Shown: piece after piece, positions 54,886 to 64,000 of the stretch
Layout of the letters: each line of letters starts with the position of its first letter
How positions within the stretch are numbered: the first letter of the stretch is position 1
Assembly: GCF_022842015.1 (NCBI RefSeq)
Contig: NZ_JALHQJ010000001.1
Span: forward strand, 54,427 to 118,426
Length of the DNA stretch: 64,000 bases
DNA from: Nitrosomonas sp.
Lineage (GTDB): Bacteria; Pseudomonadota; Gammaproteobacteria; Burkholderiales; Nitrosomonadaceae
Reading direction: 5' to 3'
Notes under the pieces: generated by a model
Database searches by the model: none
The model's input: only the letters and a program-made list of their open reading frames with translations
Told to the model about the DNA's origin: nothing
Program-made: the position numbers and the translations under genes

Positions 54886-56508
54886 TTATTTTGAGTTAAG
54901 AGCGATCAGTATTAGTCCTTTCAGGATTCTAACAAGCTTCGCTTCATCGTGCGTTATTCCTTCAGGTGATTCGGTCTCGCGATCCGCATAAATTAAACCA
55001 AGAGGTTTCTTATTAGCTACTAAGGGAAGCAGAAGGAAGCTGCGTGCATCAGGTAATAAAGTTGTGTGCCACAGTGGCATAAGTTTACGGACTCTGGGTA
55101 TGAAAGCATTCGAAATAACGAGATCTATATTTCTTTGCATGGCAAGATGAAATAAATCATTAGTAGGCACGGCAGAGAAATTGAAACTCTTTTGGTATTC
55201 CAAATTTCTTTTACCTAACGAACTGCGTCCACGAAATGAATTCAATTTGGAATCTCTTAGACATAATGTAATAAAACGAAATCCAAGTGCAGAACAAAGA
55301 GAATCCAAACCTAGGTTGATAAGATTATCAAGTCTATAATCACCCGATGACATCATTTCAGTGGTATTTTGAATGCCTTTTAATAGCAATATCGATGCAT
55401 TATAGGGTTTGTTGCAGGAGTAACGTTCAGTAATTTGCAGATTCGGAGCTTCATCGTTATTAATTGTCAAATCATTGATTAAATTTTCTTCCGCAGCAAT
55501 ATCGAATTCGCAATGCGCTGGGTCTTGGCTGATTTTATTATTCTTATCCACGGAAGCCAAATCGGCTGTGATTAGAAGTTCGCGAGTTTCTAAACTGGCT
55601 TTATCGATCAACTCATTCAGTATAGACATAGTCAGGTTGAGCGCTTTGCCAAACCGATTAAGTAATTCTTCTTTTAGGTTGAGATCTTCCTTGGTTGGAT
55701 TAGCGCTTAGAATAAGCGGTGCGACTTTCTCACAAAACTCTGCTGCTATCTGCATCCATTCTTGTTTGTTCTTGGGTGTCATCAAGACACCTGATGGTTT
55801 TGCGCTGAGGGCTTGAATTACGTTGAAAGGCACATTCCAGTCATTTAATAAAGTTTCTGTCAGACTGTTCAGCCTGAAGCCAAGTACCTGCATGGATGCT
55901 TGTTCTGGCGTATGCCGATCTTGAGCGATAAGCGCCATCATTCGGTGATAAAGATCGGGTTCATAAGTAGCTAATAAAATGCATCCAAGATTTTTGAATA
56001 AAGCAGCAATAGAAACTTCTTCGACATCTTTAACAAATGAAGTTCGCGCAGCTAATTTGCGGCTAATCATGCTTGCTGCTAATGCATGAATTAATTCGAT
56101 ACGTACATGTGCTGCATGTTTTGCGGGCATTCCATCGACTAACAATATAGCCAAAGCACTGGTCTTGACTGAATCAAATCCTAATAAGAATATTGCCTTA
56201 TTGATGCTGGAAATTTCTTTATTTGTAATTGCTTTAAAAGCTGCAGAATTTGATAAGCGCAGGATTTTTTGCGTTAATGAAACATCGGATAAAACATAAT
56301 AAGTCAATTGTTGTATCGACTGATCATCCGATGAAGACAGTTTTACAATTCGCGCGATGGAACTACCAAGTGCCGGAAGATTTGGATCATTAGTGACAGC
56401 ATTAAACAGACGATCTTTTAAAGTTATGGCATCACCTTTTAATGTGGTCGCAAGAACAAAGGAATTTGATGAGTCTTGTGGAAAACCAGTTTTTTGTATA
56501 GACCCCAT
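54886..56508 (-). CDS. HDOD-GAF signalling protein
   Basis: A 540-residue protein with an N-terminal HDOD domain (about 30-260; LTYYVLSDVSLTQKILRLSN, INKAIFLLGFDSVKTSALAI) and a C-terminal GAF domain (about 380-540; FRFITLCLRDSKLN, FLLLPLVANKKPLGLIYADR). Such proteins are thought to sense a small molecule through GAF and pass it to a partner. ATG 56508 is preferred to a GTG at 56595 because GGAAAG precedes it and the upstream 29 residues look non-conserved. It lies 38 bases upstream of gmk and may share its transcript. Confidence 0.82.
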   Translation of the reverse strand: MGSIQKTGFPQDSSNSFVLATTLKGDAITLKDRLFNAVTNDPNLPALGSSIARIVKLSSSDDQSIQQLTYYVLSDVSLTQKILRLSNSAAFKAITNKEISSINKAIFLLGFDSVKTSALAILLVDGMPAKHAAHVRIELIHALAASMISRKLAARTSFVKDVEEVSIAALFKNLGCILLATYEPDLYHRMMALIAQDRHTPEQASMQVLGFRLNSLTETLLNDWNVPFNVIQALSAKPSGVLMTPKNKQEWMQIAAEFCEKVAPLILSANPTKEDLNLKEELLNRFGKALNLTMSILNELIDKASLETRELLITADLASVDKNNKISQDPAHCEFDIAAEENLINDLTINNDEAPNLQITERYSCNKPYNASILLLKGIQNTTEMMSSGDYRLDNLINLGLDSLCSALGFRFITLCLRDSKLNSFRGRSSLGKRNLEYQKSFNFSAVPTNDLFHLAMQRNIDLVISNAFIPRVRKLMPLWHTTLLPDARSFLLLPLVANKKPLGLIYADRETESPEGITHDEAKLVRILKGLILIALNSK

Positions 56509-56660
56509 CGTAATTTTCTTTCCAAAAGACACTGATGATATATATGAAATAATAGTGCTATAACTATTTGCGCCAGATTCTTTGTCTGAATACACTATTC
56601 ATTAATAGTATTTTTAGTTTTTCTGTTATCGACACAAATCGAAATTGATTGATAATATAG

Positions 56661-57125
56661 TTAATGGCCGCCATGTTTGGCGAGATAATTCTGATGGTAT
56701 TCTTCTGCGTTGTAGAATTGGCTTGCAGGCAAAATTTGCGTTACGATCGGATCTTGCCAGCGTTTGCTTATTTCTAGTTTTTCCTTGGATTCTCTTGCAG
56801 ATTTTTCTTGCTCTGGCGTGAAATAAAAAATAACTGAGCGGTATTGTTCTCCTATGTCCGGGTCTTGTCGATCCTGTGTGGTAGGATTATGGCAGTTCCA
56901 AAATTCGTTTAACAAAGCCTCAAGAGAGATTTTATTATCATCATATTCTACTAATACCACTTCAACGTGACCGGTAGTGCCGGCGCAGACTGATGTGTAA
57001 GTTGGATTAGTAGTGTGCCCGCCAGAATAACCACAAGTGACGTTTTTAATGCCATTATTGCGACGAAAAGTGGCTTCTACTCCCCAGAAACAGCCCGCTC
57101 CAAAAATGATCTTATTAGCAGCCAT
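56661..57125 (-). CDS. msrA: Peptide methionine-S-sulfoxide reductase A
   Basis: A 154-residue enzyme that reduces methionine S-sulfoxide using thioredoxin. The catalytic GCFWG motif is at residues 11-15 and is followed by GYSGGHTTNPTY and the acidic EYDD block. A C-terminal Cys was not seen, so recycling may use a variant thiol path. ATG 57125 is used; a TTG at 57161 would overlap dsbA. Eleven bases after dsbA. Confidence 0.95.
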   Translation of the reverse strand: MAANKIIFGAGCFWGVEATFRRNNGIKNVTCGYSGGHTTNPTYTSVCAGTTGHVEVVLVEYDDNKISLEALLNEFWNCHNPTTQDRQDPDIGEQYRSVIFYFTPEQEKSARESKEKLEISKRWQDPIVTQILPASQFYNAEEYHQNYLAKHGGH

Positions 57126-57135
57126 TAATATTTTC

Positions 57136-57780
57136 TCATTGTTCTTTACGTACTTTTTCAATGAGCCCTTCCAGAGTTTTAATGGTAGCTTGTGGCGTTC
57201 CGCTCATTCCGCCGCTAGTAAGATACTTTCCATTAATGACCAAAGCAGGAACACCGTTAAGTTGATATTGACGAACCATTTGTGTCGATTTTGCCACTTG
57301 ATTTTGGACCGTAAATGAATTGTAAGTATTTTCAAATTTTTTTCTATCAATGTTTTGTTTTTCGATCCAATCAAATAAAACAGATTCATTATTTAAATCA
57401 ATTTTGTCGCGATGAATGGCATCATAAATCTTGTCGTTTAGCGTATCGGTTAGCGACATGGCTTCAATGGCGTAAAAAATTTTGGCACCGGATGCCCAGT
57501 TGGCACGAAGAATGGCGGGCACATAACGGAAGCTAACATCACTAGGTAGATTCATCAGCCAGGTTTTAAGATGCGGATGTAAGCTGTAGCAAGAGGGGCA
57601 ACCGTACCAGAAAAATTCCAGAACTTCAATCTTGGCATTATCATCAGTAGGCTGAGGTTTACTCAGGACAACATAATCCTTACCTTCAACAATTTTAGCT
57701 TGTGCGTGAGTTTTAGCGATAAAAGCAAAAACCAATACTAAAACTAAAAAGAAAATCGTAACAGACTGATATCGATTCAT
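57136..57780 (-). CDS. dsbA: Periplasmic thiol:disulfide oxidoreductase DsbA
   Basis: A 214-residue exported oxidase that introduces disulfides. The signal peptide is about residues 1-26 (TIFFLVLVLVFAFIA then KTHAQA). The active site is FFWYGCPSCYSLHPHL with CPSC at 61-64, and the cis-proline loop is GVPALVI. AGGAGG precedes the ATG. Confidence 0.95.
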   Translation of the reverse strand: MNRYQSVTIFFLVLVLVFAFIAKTHAQAKIVEGKDYVVLSKPQPTDDNAKIEVLEFFWYGCPSCYSLHPHLKTWLMNLPSDVSFRYVPAILRANWASGAKIFYAIEAMSLTDTLNDKIYDAIHRDKIDLNNESVLFDWIEKQNIDRKKFENTYNSFTVQNQVAKSTQMVRQYQLNGVPALVINGKYLTSGGMSGTPQATIKTLEGLIEKVRKEQ

Positions 57781-57876
57781 TTAAACCTCCTGATAAAAAA
57801 GTGTTTCATTGATTAATGGGTTCTGGATGCCACAGAACTCGGTTAAAATAAATTTAAGCGTTGTTTAGTAAAACTT

Positions 57877-58665
57877 TTATTGTATTTTGATAAAGTGAGT
57901 ATCGATGCCATTCTCCTTTAGAGAATGGCTGGTCTGATCGCTATCCGATCTGTTTGTAAAAGGGCCGATTCGAACTCTATACCAGGTTCCTCTCTCGGCT
58001 AAATCAATGGATTGTATGGATGCAAATACGCCGAGTAATGCGAGTCGTGCTTTAAGGTTCTCAGCCTCATCACTTTTTCTGAATGCGCCAGCCTGCAAAA
58101 ATATTCTTTCTTTCATAGCTGGAGAGCTTTGTGTTTGAGGTGATACAGGCTGCTGCGATTGTGGAATAGGTTGTTTGGGTTCGATTGGAAGCATGCGAGA
58201 TGGAATGGCAGCAGTTTGTTGAGGAGATGCTGTAGGCGTGATATCAGAGCTCGGCAAAGCTGCCTGTGGTGATCTTTCCAGCGACTTGTTGCTAACTTCG
58301 GGTGTTTTGGCAGCCACTTGCGGTTGTGCTGGCGGGTCAATATTTACTTGGTACTCATGGTTCATTTCAGGTTCATCAATACCTGGCAGTATTTTGTAAA
58401 AATCAAATCGAGGTTTTTCTTCGACTAAGTTTATTGGTTCTTCTGGCCTGGATTTTTCAGTACTTTTGGGTGTCTCAATAGGAGACTGAGTTTGATTTTT
58501 CTCAGTGGGTAAGAATGGACTGGGTGCATAGTTAAGATATAGCCATATTCCAATTGCACTCGCAAGACCTAATGCATAACCGACGAATCCACCTAAGAAT
58601 GCCGAACCCCCTTTCTCATTTGTGGATTTGGCTGAAGACTTGCGAGTTTTATAATCCCGGCTCAT
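57877..58665 (-). CDS. SPOR-domain membrane protein
   Basis: A 262-residue bitopic protein of the FtsN/DedD-like kind. The cytoplasmic N-terminus is short and basic, the membrane helix lies near residues 25-45 (LGGFVGYALGLASAIGIWLY), and a long Pro/Gln/Ser-rich periplasmic linker follows. The C-terminal SPOR domain (about 185-262; FLQAGAFRKSDEAENLKARL and WYRVRIGPF) binds denuded septal peptidoglycan. Its place between argS and dsbA is common in betaproteobacteria. Confidence 0.88.
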   Translation of the reverse strand: MSRDYKTRKSSAKSTNEKGGSAFLGGFVGYALGLASAIGIWLYLNYAPSPFLPTEKNQTQSPIETPKSTEKSRPEEPINLVEEKPRFDFYKILPGIDEPEMNHEYQVNIDPPAQPQVAAKTPEVSNKSLERSPQAALPSSDITPTASPQQTAAIPSRMLPIEPKQPIPQSQQPVSPQTQSSPAMKERIFLQAGAFRKSDEAENLKARLALLGVFASIQSIDLAERGTWYRVRIGPFTNRSDSDQTSHSLKENGIDTHFIKIQ

Positions 58666-58689
58666 GAGTGTCCTTATACAATTAATAGG

Positions 58690-60450
58690 TTACATTTTAT
58701 CAGGTGCACTCACATCAAGTAATAGTAAACCGTTACTCAATGTCTGACGAATCGATGCAATTAGCGCTAGCCTGGCATGTTGCAATGGAATTTCAGGTAC
58801 CAGAAAACGCGTCGAATTATAGTAACTATGAAATTCGCTGGCCAGTTCTCTGAGATAAAATGCAATGAGATGAGGCGAAAACTCTTTGGCAGCCATTTCG
58901 AGCGTATCAGGAAAATCAATTAATTTTTGCAGCAGAGCCAATTCTGCTGGACTGGACAGTGCCTCTGTATTGACATCTTGCAGATCGTCGACGTTACCAT
59001 CCCATTGCACTAACACGCTGCACACACGAGCATGAGCATATTGAACATAATAGACTGGATTTTCATTGCTTTGCGATTTAGCCAAATCCATGTCAAAGTC
59101 TAAGTGCTGATCGCTTTTGCGCATCACGTAAAAAAATCGCGCGGCATCTTTGCCGACTTCTTGGCGTAATTCACGTAAGGTGACAAATTCACCGGAACGA
59201 GTAGACATCGGAGCTTTCTTTCCATTCCGGTAAAGTACGGCAAATTGCACCAAAGCGATTTGCAATTTTTCGGCATCCAGATCCAGTGCTTGCAACGCGC
59301 CTTTTACCCGTGGGATATAACCATGATGGTCTGCGCCCCAGATATTAATTACCTGATCAAAGCCCCGCTCAAATTTATTCAGATGATAAGCGATATCTGA
59401 AGCAAAATAGGTGAATTGGCCATTTTCTCGTTGCACGACTCGATCTTTCTCGTCTCCAAAATTTGTGGAGCGAAACCAAGTCGCTCCGTCTTGTTGATAT
59501 AAATGCTGTTTTTTCGCAAGCAGTTCAATCGCGTGTGCCACCAGACCGTTATCAAATAACGACTGTTCTGAAAACCAGGTATCAAATTCGACGCCGAACT
59601 CCATTAAATCATTGCGGCAATCGCCCAGTTGCTCCGTTAACACAAAATTGTGTATATACGCATAGTCCTGACCCAGTATTTTTTTTGTGTTGGCAATCAG
59701 TTTGTCTAGTTGTTCGTCGGTGTTCATTTCAGTCGCTAGCACAGCTTCCGGCAAACTATCCAGCAACAGCTCAGGTTGATGTACATAACGTTGTGCATGC
59801 GCTTGAAAAATTTGTTGCGCCATAGTTTTAACGTACTCTCCCTGATAAGCATTCTGCGGAAAAGGAATATGGATATGATTAAGCTCCAGATAACGCAACC
59901 ACGTTGATAACGTCAAGATATCCATTTGCCGTCCTGCGTCATTGACGTAGAATTCCCGGGACACATCAAATCCTGCAGCAGCTAAAATATTGGATAGGCT
60001 TGCCCCAATCGCTGCGCCACGGCCATGGCCAACATGCAATGGTCCAGTTGGATTGGCCGAGACAAATTCCACCTGGATTCTTTTTCCTTGTCCAAGGGTG
60101 CCATTTCCGAATGTATTTTTGCTATGCAATATGTAATGCAGGAATTGTTGCTTAGCAGAATTTTTTAAAAACAGATTGATAAATCCAGCGCCGGCCACTT
60201 CCACTTTTTCCAAATAAGTTGAAGGTGGTAGTGCATTAACCAATAATTGTGCAATTTCTCGTGGACTTTTATGTAATGGTTTGGCTAATTGCATGGCCAG
60301 ATTACATGAATAATCGCCATGACTGGCTTGCTTGGTACGGGTCAATTCAATGTCAGAAACTGCAGCTTCAAGAGATGTAACAGCGTTACTTGCTTGCTGG
60401 AGAAGTCCGATAAAGTGAGTTTTGAAGTTGGGGAAATCAGATGATGTCAT
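58690..60450 (-). CDS. argS: Arginine--tRNA ligase
   Basis: A 586-residue class I synthetase. The HIGH motif is HVGH in ANPTGPLHVGHGRGA near residue 133, and the KMSKS region is degenerate (APMSTRSGEFVTL), as is common in ArgRS. The N-terminal additional domain (residues 1-105) and the C-terminal DALR anticodon domain (from about 465; YVQYAHARVCSVL) are present. Start ATG 60450. Confidence 0.97.
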   Translation of the reverse strand: MTSSDFPNFKTHFIGLLQQASNAVTSLEAAVSDIELTRTKQASHGDYSCNLAMQLAKPLHKSPREIAQLLVNALPPSTYLEKVEVAGAGFINLFLKNSAKQQFLHYILHSKNTFGNGTLGQGKRIQVEFVSANPTGPLHVGHGRGAAIGASLSNILAAAGFDVSREFYVNDAGRQMDILTLSTWLRYLELNHIHIPFPQNAYQGEYVKTMAQQIFQAHAQRYVHQPELLLDSLPEAVLATEMNTDEQLDKLIANTKKILGQDYAYIHNFVLTEQLGDCRNDLMEFGVEFDTWFSEQSLFDNGLVAHAIELLAKKQHLYQQDGATWFRSTNFGDEKDRVVQRENGQFTYFASDIAYHLNKFERGFDQVINIWGADHHGYIPRVKGALQALDLDAEKLQIALVQFAVLYRNGKKAPMSTRSGEFVTLRELRQEVGKDAARFFYVMRKSDQHLDFDMDLAKSQSNENPVYYVQYAHARVCSVLVQWDGNVDDLQDVNTEALSSPAELALLQKLIDFPDTLEMAAKEFSPHLIAFYLRELASEFHSYYNSTRFLVPEIPLQHARLALIASIRQTLSNGLLLLDVSAPDKM

Positions 60451-60555
60451 AGTTTAAGGGCAAGCGATATTATTAGTTTATTGCACTAAATTAAAGCGCA
60501 TAGCATACACAGTTGCGTTGTTTCTACATGAATTACATTTTATCAGGAGCGTGAC

Positions 60556-61296
60556 TCAGACCAAAGATTGTTGACGATGGGTTTCAAAAAGACAAATTCC
60601 TGCACTGACGGCAACGTTCAAACTTTCGATATTGCCTTGCATTGGAATTCGAATTAACTGATCGCAATTCTCGCGTGTTAAGCGCCGCATCCCTTTTTCC
60701 TCAGAACCGAATACCCAGGCAACAGCACCGCTAATTTTGAAATTGGTTAAATCATGTTCAGCGTCTTCGGCAGTACCAAAAATCCAAATACCTTGTTCTT
60801 TCAGTTGTTTCAGCGTGCGTGCTAGATTGGTGACCGATATAAAAGGCACGGTATCAGCCGCACCACTAGAAACCTTGTACACAGTGGGAGTTAATCCAAC
60901 AGCCCGGTCTTTCGGCGCAATTACAGCATGCACGCCAAAAGCATCGGCGACACGTAGACACGCTCCCAGATTGTGTGGATCCTGAATTCCATCGAGCACC
61001 AACAGTCGCGCAGGTTCGGTTAATGCATGGAGGATGTCATCGATACTGACATAATTGCTTATACCATCGATATTGGCCACAATACCTTGATGATGGTCGT
61101 TGCCTGACATGTTAGTGAGTTTTGATCCATCGCAGGAGATGATGTGGATCTTCTTGTTGTCGGCCAACTTAATTAGTTCCCGTGCGCGTTGATCTGCGCG
61201 TGTGGCATCGATAAAAATCTCTTTGATACTGTTCGGATTTTGTCGTAAGCAACTGGTAACTGCATGAAAGCCAAATATAAAGCGAGTGCTGGTCAC
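60556..61296 (-). CDS. rlmB: 23S rRNA (guanosine-2'-O-)-methyltransferase RlmB
   Basis: A 246-residue SPOUT/TrmH-family enzyme methylating 23S rRNA G2251. The N-terminal substrate-binding domain is about residues 1-80. The catalytic SpoU region has LVLDGIQDPHNLGACLRVAD, WVFGSEEKGMRRLTRENCD and IPMQGNIESLNVAVSAG in the knot. The start is GTG at 61296. Confidence 0.96.
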   Translation of the reverse strand: MTSTRFIFGFHAVTSCLRQNPNSIKEIFIDATRADQRARELIKLADNKKIHIISCDGSKLTNMSGNDHHQGIVANIDGISNYVSIDDILHALTEPARLLVLDGIQDPHNLGACLRVADAFGVHAVIAPKDRAVGLTPTVYKVSSGAADTVPFISVTNLARTLKQLKEQGIWIFGTAEDAEHDLTNFKISGAVAWVFGSEEKGMRRLTRENCDQLIRIPMQGNIESLNVAVSAGICLFETHRQQSLV

Positions 61297-61417
61297 GTTT
61301 TAATTAAGCCCGAAAAAATGAGGTGTCACTTATTGTGAAGCGTGTCAAAATAAGAATACGCATAGAATACGCCACTGAATTTTGTGTATATTTATAGTGT
61401 AAAACAATTTCAGAAGC

Positions 61418-63643
61418 TTAATGCGATTTCTTATTTTTAGTAGGAGTCTTTGCCTTGGATTGCCCAGTTTTCTTTTCTGGTTCGGCTATAGCAAAATCTA
61501 TTTTACTGGTTTCTAAATCGACCCGAACTAATTTGATGCGTATTCGGTCGCCCAAGCGATATTGTTTGCCGCTACGTTCGCCCAGTAAAACATGCTTGGT
61601 TGCATCAAAATGAAAATAGTCACTCGGTAATTCGGAAATATGCACCAATCCTTCTACGTATACATTGTCAAGCGCGACGAATAAACCGAATCCGGTCACG
61701 CTGCTGATCACTCCGTCAAAACATTCCCCAATTTTATCCTGCATATAAAAGCATTTTAACCAAGACTCAACGTCACGTGTGGCATCATCGGCGCGCCGTT
61801 CGGTCATTGAGCAGTGGTGCCCAAATTCGGACCAATCGCCAGGAAGGTAAGTCTCTCCGTTTAATACTGCTTTAATCGCACGATGTACCAGCAGATCAGG
61901 GTAGCGCCTGATTGGCGAGGTAAAATGTGTGTAAGCATCGTATGCAAGTCCGAAATGACCGGCGAGATCGGGACTATAGATAGCTTGCTGCAGCGATCTT
62001 AGCATCACTGTTTGAAGTAGCTGTGCATCCGGTCTTCCTTGTATTTTGAGTAAGGTTTGCGCGTAATCTTGCGCGCTGGGTTTGTTTTTTCCTCCCAGTT
62101 GGATGCCAAATTCCTTCAAAAAATTGCGCAGTATGTCAATTTTTTCTGGGGTAGGGCTTTCATGAATACGATAGAGTGTAGTCTGCCCATGCTTCTGCAG
62201 AAAATCTGCGGCGCAGACATTGGCCGCCAGCATGCATTCCTCAATTAAACGGTGCGCCTCGTTGCGATGCACTGGCAAAATCTTTTCGATTTTTCCTTGA
62301 TCATTGAAGAACATTTGTGTTTCAGTGGTTTCAAAATCAATAGCGCCGCGTTTCTTACGTGCTTTCAGTAAGGCTTTAAAGAGCTTGTAGATTAGTTGCA
62401 AATGCGGTAATAATTCTGCATATTCTTGAGCCTCGTAGCTTTTTGCATCGGCCAGCATAGCCGCAACTTTGGTATAGGTCAGTCGCGCATGTGAGAACAT
62501 TACGGCGGGATAAAAAGAATAGTCCAGTATATCGCCGTTGGCTTGGAATTGTATCTCACACACCATACATAGACGTTTTTTATCGGGGTTTAAGGAGCAT
62601 AATCCGTTAGATAATACTTCTGGCAGCATCGGGATGACGCGGCGCGGAAAGTAAACCGAATTCCCTCGATTGAGAGCCTCCTGGTCAATCGGGTCGTGCG
62701 GTTTCACATAGTGACTGACATCCGCAATTGCTACATACAATCGGTATCCTTTGCCATCTTTTGCGCAGAAAACAGCGTCGTCAAAATCCTTTGCAGTTTC
62801 TCCGTCAATGGTTATCAGCGGTAAATGACATAGATCTTTTCGTTCGACCAACTCTTTCTTTAAGACATTTTTAGGGAATTTGGCTGAAAGTTTTTCAATA
62901 TCTGGCGAGAACTCGTGAGGTAGATCGTGTTTACGTAAAGCGATTTCAATTTCCATCCCGGGAGCAGTATAGTTGCCAAGTATTTCAATAATTTTACCGA
63001 TGGGCTGGGCGCGTTTGCTGGGTTGCTGGATTATTTCCACCATCACGACTTGACCGGCTTCAGCCTTTAGTGAGTGCTCCTGAGCGATCAAAATATCCTG
63101 ACTAATGCGTTTATTTTCAGCTACCACCAATAGAATGCCATGATCAATATGTAGCCGTCCTACTAATCTCGTATTGCAAGACTCCAATACTTCTACGATC
63201 GCAGCTTCCCTGCGTCCGCGCCGATCCAGACCGATTTCACGCACTAAAACCCGGTCGCCATGCAGCGCTTTTTGCATTTCCTTGGCGCTCAGATACAAAT
63301 CTGCACTACCATCATCCGGAATCAGAAAACCAAACCCATCGGCATGCCCCTGAATTCTGCCTTTAATTAAATTCAATTTCTCCATCACGCAAATATCGCC
63401 TTTGCGGTTACGGAAAATCTGGCCATCACGCATCATCGCCGATAACCGGCGATTAAAGAGATCTTCCTCTTTTCTTGTGATGGACAGTAATTTCCGTAAC
63501 AATTGCTCGGCGATCGGAATACCTTGCTGCTTTAGGGTCTGAAGAATATATTCTCGACTAGGTAATGGATGCTCGTAGCGCTTTTTTTCGCGCTCATAGT
63601 GCGGATCCAATTGACGCAGCTTTTGCTTTTTCTCATTTGACAA
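61418..63643 (-). CDS. rnr: Ribonuclease R
   Basis: A 741-residue 3'-to-5' exoribonuclease of the RNB family. The N-terminal HTH-like region (about 25-90), two cold-shock domains, the RNB catalytic domain with the Asp cluster in TIDGETAKDFDDAVF near residue 270 and SPIRRYPDLLVHR near 565, and a C-terminal S1 domain (about 640-725) are visible. A basic tail ends the protein. The start is a TTG at 63643 with AGGAAA upstream. Upstream is a divergent tRNA gene. Confidence 0.95.
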   Translation of the reverse strand: MSNEKKQKLRQLDPHYEREKKRYEHPLPSREYILQTLKQQGIPIAEQLLRKLLSITRKEEDLFNRRLSAMMRDGQIFRNRKGDICVMEKLNLIKGRIQGHADGFGFLIPDDGSADLYLSAKEMQKALHGDRVLVREIGLDRRGRREAAIVEVLESCNTRLVGRLHIDHGILLVVAENKRISQDILIAQEHSLKAEAGQVVMVEIIQQPSKRAQPIGKIIEILGNYTAPGMEIEIALRKHDLPHEFSPDIEKLSAKFPKNVLKKELVERKDLCHLPLITIDGETAKDFDDAVFCAKDGKGYRLYVAIADVSHYVKPHDPIDQEALNRGNSVYFPRRVIPMLPEVLSNGLCSLNPDKKRLCMVCEIQFQANGDILDYSFYPAVMFSHARLTYTKVAAMLADAKSYEAQEYAELLPHLQLIYKLFKALLKARKKRGAIDFETTETQMFFNDQGKIEKILPVHRNEAHRLIEECMLAANVCAADFLQKHGQTTLYRIHESPTPEKIDILRNFLKEFGIQLGGKNKPSAQDYAQTLLKIQGRPDAQLLQTVMLRSLQQAIYSPDLAGHFGLAYDAYTHFTSPIRRYPDLLVHRAIKAVLNGETYLPGDWSEFGHHCSMTERRADDATRDVESWLKCFYMQDKIGECFDGVISSVTGFGLFVALDNVYVEGLVHISELPSDYFHFDATKHVLLGERSGKQYRLGDRIRIKLVRVDLETSKIDFAIAEPEKKTGQSKAKTPTKNKKSH

Positions 63644-63700
63644 AACAGTGATTTCCTATAGAATTACGCGTTCTTTGGCAGTCCGATCCGGCTGTCTCTT

Positions 63701-63785
63701 GCCCAGATGGCGGAATTGGTAGACGCGCATGGTTCAGGTCCATGTGCCTTCGGGTGTGGAGGTTCGAGTCCTCTTCTGGGCACCA
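63701..63785 (+). tRNA. tRNA-Leu (anticodon CAG)
   Basis: An 85-base tRNA with a 7-base acceptor stem (GCCCAGA/TCTGGGC), a D arm with GG, an anticodon stem CATGG/CCATG around the loop TTCAGGT (anticodon CAG), a class II variable arm, and a T arm with GGTTCGAGTCC. The CCA end is encoded (63783-63785). Confidence 0.97.
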
Positions 63786-63979
63786 CAAACAACAACTAGC
63801 AGACTGAATGTTAATAGTAATTTTTTTAAAACAGAAACTACTATAGCTTAAACTATCCTATCCTAAAGAAGTTAATCAAGCTTTTTGAATAAAACCCTAC
63901 TTCTATTTTAATATCAAGTTTGATCTTATATCAGATTGCTGATGTTTTGTGCTTTTTGCGCATTAGTCAATAGATTTAT

Positions 63980-63997
63980 CCCGCCGCAAGTAGCGGG
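63980..63997. repeat. Hairpin at the window edge
   Basis: CCCGC and GCGGG form a 5-base GC-rich stem around an 8-base loop at the very end of the window. It may be the start of a repeat or a terminator, but the sequence is cut off. The 215 bases from the tRNA to here hold no visible gene. Confidence 0.35.
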
Positions 63998-64000
63998 GAA

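Overview
The window reads as a contiguous piece of chromosome from a betaproteobacterium, most likely a Nitrosomonas-like member of the Nitrosomonadales. Grounds for this are inference, not a database hit: moderately AT-rich coding sequence, a PEP-CTERM protein, an exopolysaccharide gene block, the order gmk-rpoZ-spoT, an argS/SPOR/dsbA block, and a complete NADH:quinone oxidoreductase operon. No ammonia-oxidation gene lies in the window, so the genus is a guess.

Layout. Bases 1-550 hold a broken IS200/IS605-type transposase with its right-end hairpins. Bases 559-7671 (+) are one end of an exopolysaccharide locus: two sulfotransferases flanking two GT4 glycosyltransferases, a flippase and a WecB/TagA/CpsF glycosyltransferase, which together suggest a sulfated surface polymer. 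Bases 7732-12349 (-) carry a CBS protein and a probable operon sucC-sucD-lipoprotein-dacB. Bases 12606-14333 (+) carry a low-complexity Gly/Asp/His-rich exported protein containing an 11-G tract, and a small membrane protein. Bases 14350-28248 (-) are nuoA-B-CD-E-F-G-H-I-J-K-L-M-N, with nuoC and nuoD fused and a NuoG that keeps an extra (N7-type) cysteine motif.

Bases 28542-31963 are a patch of small genes (CBS pair, DUF1993, VIT/CCC1 transporter, unknown exported proteins). Bases 32456-34120 encode an Hpt-like/REC/REC/GGDEF diguanylate cyclase. It converges on a tightly coupled minus-strand trio (34166-37450): a lipoprotein of the RimB-like aspartic/'ATP-dependent zinc' protease family, a 7-TM protein with a catalytically dead transglutaminase domain, and an ATP-grasp glutamate-ligase-like enzyme. 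This trio is the most promising poorly described system here. After it come lpdA (with its own lipoyl domain), proA, an HDOD protein, a CotA-like multicopper oxidase, and a PEP-CTERM protein with a candidate sigma-54 promoter.

Bases 45796-49867 (-) hold a VOC protein, alpha-glucan phosphorylase and glucokinase (glycogen use). Then follow a HerA-like DUF853 ATPase (+) and a long minus-strand housekeeping run: spoT, rpoZ, gmk, an HDOD-GAF protein, msrA, dsbA, a SPOR protein, argS, rlmB and rnr. A tRNA-Leu(CAG) on the plus strand ends the annotated part. No rRNA, CRISPR array, intact insertion sequence or prophage was seen.
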